Origin: JADKIH01 sp031417395
Lineage (GTDB): Bacteria; Bacteroidota; Bacteroidia; AKYH767-A; 2013-40CM-41-45
NCBI GenBank assembly: GCA_031417395.1
Contig: JANOVM010000061.1
Coordinates: forward strand, 18,481-82,480
DNA length: 64,000 bases
Direction of reading: 5' to 3'
The notes beneath the pieces were generated by a model. That model saw only the letters and a program-made list of their open reading frames with translations. It was not told the origin of the DNA and ran no database searches. This document shows positions 25,738-32,072 of this stretch, piece after piece. The position numbers and the translations under genes are program-made. Positions within the stretch are counted from its first letter, which is position 1. Each line of letters opens with the position of its first letter.

Positions 25738-26271
25738 TTAGAGGTTATTCAATATAAAATCTACTCGTTCCTCCGGAGAAAGTACAGGAACTTTTATGAT
25801 TGGAAACGGCAGCGATTCGTATACCTCAATAAGTAGTGAATGAATTTTCTTCTGTGCAACAGCATCTTCATTTCGGGCATAATCCTTCACCAATGGAAGA
25901 CAATCAAGAATAAATATTTTTTTATATGAAACAGTCTTCAATGCTTTCGTTAATTTTCCATCTTCCGGCAGATTTAAAAATCGATAGTAAGCAAGTGCAT
26001 CAGGAATGGCCCTGTCAAGAAATACCAGAACATCAGGCGCAATTTCACTCTCTTGCTCAATTTGCATTTCCAATACTCCCAATTGAAATTCACTTTGATT
26101 TTTTCTAACCTCTTCAACAGTTTTCCCTTTCAGCCGTTGTGTATCAAGATAATGTCTTGCATGTTCAATTGTGGTTATGTATCCTCTATCCTTAAGCAAA
26201 TTAACTGTGGTCGTTTTACCGGAGCTTGGTCCACCAGTGATGACATACCAATTTGTTTGAACTTTAATCAT
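25738..26271 (-). CDS. P-loop ATPase/kinase of the AAA_28 (NadR-like) type
   Basis: A 177-residue P-loop protein. Walker A is GGPSSGKTTT at residues 13-22, with a likely Walker B in PDVLVFLDRAIPDALAY and the helix EHARHYLDTQRLKGKTVEEV. This arrangement matches the AAA_28/NadR-like kinase group, whose substrates are mostly unknown. It lacks a signal peptide. Its ATG overlaps the stop of the RND N-terminal half gene (ATGA), so the two are translationally coupled. No link to metal export is established. Confidence 0.75.
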   Translation of the reverse strand: MIKVQTNWYVITGGPSSGKTTTVNLLKDRGYITTIEHARHYLDTQRLKGKTVEEVRKNQSEFQLGVLEMQIEQESEIAPDVLVFLDRAIPDALAYYRFLNLPEDGKLTKALKTVSYKKIFILDCLPLVKDYARNEDAVAQKKIHSLLIEVYESLPFPIIKVPVLSPEERVDFILNNL

Positions 26272-27545
26272 GGTTGTTTCTCTTTCAATTGCGCCTCGCT
26301 CAAATGCCGGTATGCATTTTCTACCATCACAATTCCATCATCCACAATAACACCGATTGCTAATGCAATTCCTGTTAGTGACATAATGTTTGAAGAAAAA
26401 CCAAGTGCATTTAATAAGATGAAAGCCGATGCCACAGAAATCGGAATCTGAATAAGAATGATGATTGCGCTGCGCCAATGAAAAAGAAAAATCAAAATAA
26501 TAATTGAAACACTGATGAATACTTCCAGTAATGTTTCCTTTACTGAACCGATTGCTTCCTCAATCAATCCACTCCTGTCATAGTCAATATTAATCTTAAT
26601 GCCTTCAGGTAATCCTTTTTGCACCTCTTCCATTTTTGTTTTAACAGCACGGATGACAGCATCTGCATTTTCACCATATCGCATAACTACAATGCCTCCA
26701 ACTTTTTCTCCTTCTCCATTCTCATCAAAAATTCCATAGCGAATGTCGCCACCCATTTGTACTGTGCCTACATCCTTTATTCGGATAGGTACATTATTCG
26801 AATTACTAATAGCAATGTTTTCAATTTCACCGATTGATTTGATGTAACCCAATCCACGCACGATGTATGACTTATCACTCATTTCAAACTTCCTCCCACC
26901 AACATCATTGTTATTTGACTTCACAGCTTTCAATAAATCCATCATGGAAAGACTATAAAAATTCAATTTAACAGGGTCGATGATTACCTGGTACTGCTTT
27001 TGAAATCCACCGAAAGAGGCAACTTCACTAACACCGGGAACCGTTTGTAAAGCAAACTTAATATACCAATCCTGCAAGGCACGTTGTTCTCCCAGGTCAT
27101 ATCCTTTCGCATCCAAAGAATACCAAAAGATATGTCCTACACCAGTTCCATCAGGACCAAGAGTAGGAGAAATGCCTTCAGGTAAAAGCTTCTGTGCAAA
27201 ATTCAATCGTTCTGCTACTCTCGTTCTTGCCCAATAAATGTCAGCATTATCTTCAAACACAAGATAGACGAAACTCATTCCAAACATAGATGCACCCCGA
27301 ATGTTTTTCAATTTCGGAATGCCTTGGAGATTTGCTACAAGCGGATAAGTTACCTGGTCTTCTATCACCTGAGGACTGCGACCCATCCACTCTGTAAAAA
27401 CAATTACCTGGTTTTCTGAAAGGTCAGGGATTGCATCCACCGGATTGTGCTGAACTTCATATAAGCCCCATCCTAACATACTGACTGCAATAAGCAACAC
27501 GATAAAGCGATTACGTAATGAAAAAGAAATGAGTAGTTCGACCAT
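26268..27545 (-). CDS. N-terminal half of a CusA/CzcA-type RND heavy-metal pump (split gene)
   Basis: A 425-residue protein covering TM1 (~13-30), the first periplasmic porter region and TM2-TM4 of a heavy-metal RND exporter. PVDAIPDLSENQVIVFTEW, YPLVANLQGIPKLKNIRG and FGMSFVYLVFEDN are typical of CusA/CzcA. TM4 carries GIALAIGVIVDDGIVMVENA with the proton-relay Asp. The frame stops right after AYRHLSEAQLKEKQP, in the cytoplasmic TM4-TM5 loop. The rest of the pump is encoded at 32059-33957, upstream in the same island. Neither half alone can form a pump; together they account for the full chain. Confidence 0.88.
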   Translation of the reverse strand: MVELLISFSLRNRFIVLLIAVSMLGWGLYEVQHNPVDAIPDLSENQVIVFTEWMGRSPQVIEDQVTYPLVANLQGIPKLKNIRGASMFGMSFVYLVFEDNADIYWARTRVAERLNFAQKLLPEGISPTLGPDGTGVGHIFWYSLDAKGYDLGEQRALQDWYIKFALQTVPGVSEVASFGGFQKQYQVIIDPVKLNFYSLSMMDLLKAVKSNNNDVGGRKFEMSDKSYIVRGLGYIKSIGEIENIAISNSNNVPIRIKDVGTVQMGGDIRYGIFDENGEGEKVGGIVVMRYGENADAVIRAVKTKMEEVQKGLPEGIKINIDYDRSGLIEEAIGSVKETLLEVFISVSIIILIFLFHWRSAIIILIQIPISVASAFILLNALGFSSNIMSLTGIALAIGVIVDDGIVMVENAYRHLSEAQLKEKQP

Positions 27546-27556
27546 TGTAGTAAGAA

Positions 27557-27826
27557 TTATTGTTTCCTTATTTCAGATAAATCCATTCCACACTTAGGGC
27601 AACTGCCTGGTTTATCAGAAAGTACTTCCTTGTCCATAACACATTGGTAAAATGTTTCATCACTTTTTAATTTTGTTGTGTCAAGTTCGAAGGTTTGCAT
27701 AGTGTTTACAGTTTGTGTATTTCTGGTGTCATTTGATTTTGCTTGTTCATTTTTGTTTGTCGAATTCTTACATGCACCCAATATCAAAGCAAGAATTCCT
27801 GCTGAAATAATAATTGTTCTTTTCAT
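27557..27826 (-). CDS. Small heavy-metal-binding-domain lipoprotein
   Basis: An 89-residue lipoprotein. The signal peptide ends in the lipobox LILGAC, giving an acylated Cys near residue 19. A Ser/Thr/Asn-rich linker leads to a C-terminal heavy-metal-binding domain (FYQCVMDKEVLSDKPGSCPK then CGMDL). It resembles the domain in adaptor 2 and in the Met-rich protein of the same island. It probably binds Cu/Ag ions in the periplasm and hands them to the efflux complex. It lies 23 bp after adaptor 2 and 11 bp before the RND N-half. Confidence 0.85.
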   Translation of the reverse strand: MKRTIIISAGILALILGACKNSTNKNEQAKSNDTRNTQTVNTMQTFELDTTKLKSDETFYQCVMDKEVLSDKPGSCPKCGMDLSEIRKQ

Positions 27827-27849
27827 TTGTCCTTTTTATAATTTAAATT

Positions 27850-29133
27850 TTACATTTTCATTCCCGGCGTATCTGAATGACCTTCCATCGGATTTGCCCC
27901 TTTCTTAAAGACATATTCACTATTTAGCAAGTATGCGCCTGTTACAACTACAATGTCACCTTCTTTTAATCCATTAACTATTTCAATTTGGCGACTGTTT
28001 TGAATTCCGACAGTTACCATTTTGTTTTCAAACACACCTTCTTTATTCCACAACCACACATTTGCCCCCTTGCTGTCCTGAATAATTGCATCCATGGGCA
28101 GAACTAACGATTTCTTCATTTCAGTTTGGAGTGTGATATTGGCAAGCATACCGGGTTTTATTTGCTGAGAAGGATTGGTAATTTGAAACCGTGCTACTAT
28201 GAAACGTTCCGGCGATTGAACTTGTGGGTCAATAAAAATAACTTTGCCTGAAAAGTTTTTTTCACTTGCAGATGGGAAAGTAAAATTGGCTTCTGTTCCT
28301 GTTTTTAAATAAGACAAATATGGCAGATATACTTGCGCTTCAACCCATAAAGAATTTAAAGAAGCTAATCGAAATAGTGTTGTACCGGTTGATACATAAT
28401 TTCCTTCCGCAAAAGTTATTTCACTAACAAAACCATCAGTTGATGCATAAACAGGAACAGTTTGCAAAACCGCTTTGGAAATGTTGAGCTGATTGATTTG
28501 GGATTCACTCATGCCGTACAACAACAATTTATTTTTTGCTGCCTCGGTGAAGTTGTTTGAACTTCCGGCATCTTGAATTGATAGAATGTATTCTTGCTGA
28601 GCTGCATTTAAATCTTCACTATAGATTTCATAGAGCAACTGTCCTTTGCTAATATAGTCTCCAACATTTTTTACTGCTAATTTGTCAATTCTTCCCTGCA
28701 CCCTCGCACTGATTGCATCGGAAAGGTTTTGGTCAACAGTTACTTTTCCTGTAAGTGAAACTTCCTTCGCCAATACCTTCATCCGAAGTGTATCAAAAGT
28801 GATGTTGCCCAATTTGATTTGCTGCGCGCTTAGTTTTATTTGTCCGGCTTTGAGATTATTCTTTTTTACTTTAATCAATTTCATGTGACATATAGGACAA
28901 TTCCCTGCTTTATTTTCAATTACCTGAGGGTCCATTGAGCAGGTATAATATTCATCAGGTCCTGCCATTTCTGAATGACTACTATTCTTGCTGCAAGACG
29001 TAATTAGCAATAGGCAATAGGCAATGGGCAATAAGCAACGTACAATGGCCAATAAGCAATTGGCAATTGGCAATTGACAATTGGCAACTGGCAAATATTT
29101 TTTGTATATTTTATTAAAATAAATTGTTCTCAT
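27850..29133 (-). CDS. CusB-type RND periplasmic adaptor 2 with N-terminal heavy-metal-binding domain
   Basis: A 427-residue membrane-fusion protein bridging the RND pump and the outer-membrane channel. Residues ~14-46 are encoded by a heptanucleotide array and form the signal core, ending in the lipobox-like LLITSC. A heavy-metal-binding domain follows at ~62-86 (YYTCSMDPQVIENKAGNCPI). The HlyD/CusB part then has the barrel-sandwich (GRIDKLAVKNVGDYISKGQL), a helical hairpin and beta-barrel domains. A His/Met-type tail ends in GHSDTPGMKM. The start ATG overlaps the stop of the S23-type remnant (ATGA), so the start may have been supplied by that insertion. Confidence 0.88.
   Translation of the reverse strand: MRTIYFNKIYKKYLPVANCQLPIANCLLAIVRCLLPIAYCLLLITSCSKNSSHSEMAGPDEYYTCSMDPQVIENKAGNCPICHMKLIKVKKNNLKAGQIKLSAQQIKLGNITFDTLRMKVLAKEVSLTGKVTVDQNLSDAISARVQGRIDKLAVKNVGDYISKGQLLYEIYSEDLNAAQQEYILSIQDAGSSNNFTEAAKNKLLLYGMSESQINQLNISKAVLQTVPVYASTDGFVSEITFAEGNYVSTGTTLFRLASLNSLWVEAQVYLPYLSYLKTGTEANFTFPSASEKNFSGKVIFIDPQVQSPERFIVARFQITNPSQQIKPGMLANITLQTEMKKSLVLPMDAIIQDSKGANVWLWNKEGVFENKMVTVGIQNSRQIEIVNGLKEGDIVVVTGAYLLNSEYVFKKGANPMEGHSDTPGMKM
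29008..29098. repeat. Heptanucleotide array A (CAATNGG units) inside adaptor 2
   Basis: About thirteen consecutive 7-bp units (CAATAGG, CAATGGG, CAATAAG, CAATTGG and variants) run in register from 29008 to 29098. Read on the minus strand the array encodes the LPIANCL-type heptapeptides of the adaptor 2 signal peptide. It is inverted relative to array B at 29455-29510, and the pair brackets the S23 remnant. Confidence 0.9.
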
Positions 29134-29357
29134 TTATACTTCTCTGGATTATTTATCATGTGATTTATCAATCTTCCGACTTCTTCCGATTGATTCAATA
29201 GCTCTTCATATTTTACTTTTGAAATGTATTTACAAGCTAAAGAAAACTCAAGCCAAGTTTGTGTCTCGCAGTTTTCCATATCCGCATCGGATACTTTTGA
29301 AACGAAATGGGCAGGATACATTCTCTTTCTGAACGATTCAGACAAATTCGTGCACAC
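29130..29357 (-). pseudogene. Four helix bundle (S23/IVP-type) protein, 5'-truncated remnant
   Basis: The 75-residue frame (from a GTG) matches the C-terminal two thirds of the four helix bundle family (23S rRNA intervening-sequence protein, Avd-like): YPAHFVSKVSDADMENCETQ and WLEFSLACKYISKVKYEELL. Four codons upstream still read SSRS as in the family, but a TAG stops the frame there and no N-terminal helix can be found before array B. The remnant is therefore broken at its 5' end. It is flanked by inverted heptanucleotide arrays and sits inside the efflux operon between the two adaptor genes. Confidence 0.75.
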
Positions 29358-29454
29358 ACTTCTACTCGACTAAACTTTTGTATCCCTTATATTCTTCGCT
29401 GCCATTACTCTTGATAATTTAATTTAATTTTTTGTTCATTCCCCTTTTCTATTT

Positions 29455-29510
29455 TCTAATTGCTAATTGCCTCTTGCTAATTGCCTATTGCCTATTGCTC
29501 ATTGCCTTCT
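29455..29510. repeat. Heptanucleotide array B (GCCTATT units) across the adaptor 1 stop
   Basis: Eight 7-bp units (TCTAATT, GCTAATT, GCCTCTT, GCTAATT, GCCTATT, GCCTATT, GCTCATT, GCCTTCT). The orientation is opposite to array A. The TAG stop of adaptor 1 (29492-29494) lies inside a unit, so unit gain or loss would alter the adaptor's C-terminus. Confidence 0.85.
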
Positions 29511-30784
29511 GTTTCAATAAAACTTTCACTATCTACCATGAATTGAGCATTCGCTGCCACGGATTCATCTCCGGTTAATCCTGAAATTATTTGAATCAAT
29601 GAATCAGATACAATTCCGGTTTGAATAATCTTTGATTTGTAATGATTTCCCGTTTTGAGAAATACAATTTGTTTCCGGCCTAAATTCACCACGGCATTTC
29701 TTGGCAACCACAATCCTTTTATTTCATCGGGAGCTATCCTTGCAGAAAGCAGCGTTCCTATTTTTAAATGAAGATCTTTTGCATTCTGTAAATACACTCT
29801 TGCTTTGATAGCAAAAGTATTTTGATCGGTTACAGGTTCAATGTAATCGATAGTTGCTGAAAATACATTCGTTGGATTTGTTTCTACTGTGATTGAAACC
29901 TTATCGCCAATTTTAATCAAGGATGCATCCTTGGGAAAAATATTAAGCATTGCCCAAACCTTGTCTATGTCGTAAACCGAAAAAACAGCCTGACCGTTTT
30001 GAACATACATTCCTTCTTTTAAGGTGAGTCCTGCTGATTGCGAGGATGATAGGCTTTCAATTTGCACTTGTGGGGAAGAAGTTTTTGTATCGCTCATTCC
30101 TGAATTCATTCCATTATTCATTGATGATTCAGAAGATGCAACACCACTTCCAATTCCTATATCATGAATATGCCCGCTATAGGGGCTGTATATCGGTACT
30201 GGATTAAGAGGTTCTTGTGTTGATTCAATTTGCTTAAGTTGCTCCACAGTAAAGCCAAGTAACAGCAATTTTTGTTTGATTGAATTAATAAGTGCCACAT
30301 CCTTTGAAGGATCCTTTAATATATAAATTAAATTCTGTTGCTCGGTTAAAATTTCAGGACTATAAATATCCATAATGCGCTGACCTTTATTAATAGCTTC
30401 AAAGTTGAACCGTACATATAATTTTTCGATTCTTCCACTGAAACGTGCGCTGATGTTGTTAAGCAAACGAGGGTCATAAGCAATTACTCCTGTTGCATTT
30501 AATATCGGAGTGATTGATTTTTTTATTGGTGAAATAGTTTTCACATCACTGAACACAGTTTGATTTGTTGGCTGTGCCAGACCATCCAACTCACTTGTTA
30601 TGTTTGTTGGAATATGTTGGTGTTTATCTATTTGATTACAGGATGCAAAATAGTAACAGCCAACAAACAAAATGCAATAAGTAAAAGGCAAAATGCAATT
30701 GGCAATCGGCAATCGGCAACTAACAGCTGATAATTGCCAATTGACTATTGTCAATTGACTAACGTATTTCCATTTCCTTTTCAT
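29492..30784 (-). CDS. CusB/HlyD-type RND periplasmic adaptor 1
   Basis: A ~430-residue membrane-fusion protein. The start taken is the ATG at 30782-30784 (MKRKWKYVSQ); an in-frame TTG two codons upstream is less likely. Residues ~10-42 derive from a heptanucleotide array and form a long hydrophobic leader ending in YYFASC, a possible lipobox. The adaptor core follows: ISARFSGRIEKLYVRFNFEA, IYSPYSGHIHDIGIG and VWAMLNIFPKDASLIKIGDK. It lacks the heavy-metal-binding domain of adaptor 2. It overlaps the TolC-like gene by 26 bp. Its stop codon lies inside array B. Confidence 0.88.
   Translation of the reverse strand: MKRKWKYVSQLTIVNWQLSAVSCRLPIANCILPFTYCILFVGCYYFASCNQIDKHQHIPTNITSELDGLAQPTNQTVFSDVKTISPIKKSITPILNATGVIAYDPRLLNNISARFSGRIEKLYVRFNFEAINKGQRIMDIYSPEILTEQQNLIYILKDPSKDVALINSIKQKLLLLGFTVEQLKQIESTQEPLNPVPIYSPYSGHIHDIGIGSGVASSESSMNNGMNSGMSDTKTSSPQVQIESLSSSQSAGLTLKEGMYVQNGQAVFSVYDIDKVWAMLNIFPKDASLIKIGDKVSITVETNPTNVFSATIDYIEPVTDQNTFAIKARVYLQNAKDLHLKIGTLLSARIAPDEIKGLWLPRNAVVNLGRKQIVFLKTGNHYKSKIIQTGIVSDSLIQIISGLTGDESVAANAQFMVDSESFIETEGNEQ
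30661..30758. repeat. Heptanucleotide array C (head-to-head) inside adaptor 1
   Basis: Fourteen 7-bp units in register. The first part is CAATTGG/CAATCGG-like; from about 30731 the units turn to the opposite orientation (ATTGCCA, ATTGACT, ATTGTCA, ATTGACT). The layout equals arrays A and B joined with nothing in between. It encodes most of the adaptor 1 signal peptide. Confidence 0.8.
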
Positions 30785-32072
30785 ATTCAACTTGCAATTT
30801 TAGAAGTGCATTTATCTTATCCAGCTCATTCATTTTTGCCATACGGTACATTTTTAATCCATCCAGCACTACAAAAAGACTTTCAGTGTTTTGTTCGTAT
30901 GCAATTATTGAAGTCAGATAACTTTTGATATATGTTGGAATAATATTATCATAATAATTCGCCAACTGCTGCTTTGTAGATTTAATTTGTGCAAGAAGAG
31001 ATGATATCATTCCTGCAGTTTCATTAAGTAGTGATTGTCTTTGAAAGTTAATGGCTTTATTGGTGTTTTCTAATCCATTGATGTTCGATTTATATTCCTT
31101 GGATGACCAGGGAGCAATTGGAATTGTAATCATTCCCATTGCGGAATATTGATTGGGCATTTCACCCAATGATTTCATGTGGCTAAGCGAAATACCGAAA
31201 TCAGGTAGCCGTTTTGATTTTTCGTATTGCTGCTGGAGCTTTACTAGGGCGAGGCTTGCATCAAATTTTTTTATATCACTACGAGATGATGATATCAATG
31301 CCGTATCCAATATTTGAAGTTCGTAATTGTAAGATGGAAAGGTGGTATCGATATCAAACACAAATGATTTATCCAGATTCATCAGAGTATTTAGTTCAAC
31401 ATTCTTCATTTTAATGTCCCCTAAAATCATTGTTCCCATGTTACGCAATTCATACAAATCCGCTTGTGATTTATAAATGTTATTGAGCTTCTCTTTGTTG
31501 TAGGTATAGCGAATTTGTGCCACCTTAACGATATAATTCAATAGCGAATCGATTTGTACCAAGACATCATATTTCTTTTTCAGGACAATCCATTCGTAAT
31601 AATTCTGCTTTGCCATTGCAAACATTTCATTCTTCTTTGCCTCTTTTCCATTTTGTTCAACCGAAATCATGCCCCGCATATAATTGTAATTGGCATTTTG
31701 TTTAGTAGGATTTGGAATCATCTGTTCACCGGTAATCATCCACATCCCCCCCTGAAAATTTTTGTATGGAATTTGCCAAGGACCCGTGGAAAGTGAGGGA
31801 GGCATCCAGCTTTTTGCCATTAGTGAATAATTGTTTACTGCATTTATCTCCTCGTCGTACATTTTGAGCATAAGGTTATTTCTTTCAATCTGTACCAATA
31901 CCGAATCAAGTGTAAGCACTTGCGAAAAGCAATGGGCAATGGGCAATAGGCAATAGGCAACTAGCAATAGGCAACAAGCAATAGGCAATGGGCAATGGGC
32001 AATTCGTTTATTGCTCATTGCTATTTGCTTACTGCTAATTGCTAATTCCTTAATATATTTAACTTTCTTCAT
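30759..32072 (-). CDS. TolC-family outer-membrane efflux channel
   Basis: A 437-residue outer-membrane factor for the metal efflux pump. A ~47-residue leader, mostly encoded by heptanucleotide array D, consists of a Lys/Ser-rich n-region and a hydrophobic core ending HCFSQ. The mature chain begins VLTLDSVLVQIERNNLMLKM, typical of CusC/TolC proteins, and is almost all helical coiled coil with two short barrel segments. It overlaps the RND C-half by 14 bp and adaptor 1 by 26 bp, so the three genes are tightly coupled. Confidence 0.87.
   Translation of the reverse strand: MKKVKYIKELAISSKQIAMSNKRIAHCPLPIACCLLLVAYCLLPIAHCFSQVLTLDSVLVQIERNNLMLKMYDEEINAVNNYSLMAKSWMPPSLSTGPWQIPYKNFQGGMWMITGEQMIPNPTKQNANYNYMRGMISVEQNGKEAKKNEMFAMAKQNYYEWIVLKKKYDVLVQIDSLLNYIVKVAQIRYTYNKEKLNNIYKSQADLYELRNMGTMILGDIKMKNVELNTLMNLDKSFVFDIDTTFPSYNYELQILDTALISSSRSDIKKFDASLALVKLQQQYEKSKRLPDFGISLSHMKSLGEMPNQYSAMGMITIPIAPWSSKEYKSNINGLENTNKAINFQRQSLLNETAGMISSLLAQIKSTKQQLANYYDNIIPTYIKSYLTSIIAYEQNTESLFVVLDGLKMYRMAKMNELDKINALLKLQVEYEKEMEIR
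31929..32047. repeat. Heptanucleotide array D (head-to-head) inside the TolC-like gene
   Basis: Eleven units of GCAATRG type (31929-32005) are followed by about six units of the opposite orientation (ATTGCTN, to 32047). The reversal point near 32005 can form a hairpin, since GCAATGGGCAAT pairs with ATTGCTCATTGC. On the minus strand the whole array is coding: the distal part gives the n-region, the proximal part the hydrophobic core. Confidence 0.88.

Noticed and set aside
29008..29510. Diversity-generating retroelement, because the S23 remnant is Avd-like
   Set aside because: No reverse transcriptase, template repeat or variable repeat was found nearby.
28998..32047. Heptamer arrays as a CRISPR or tRNA-like structure
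   Set aside because: Units are 7 bp, contiguous and without spacers, and no cas genes are present.
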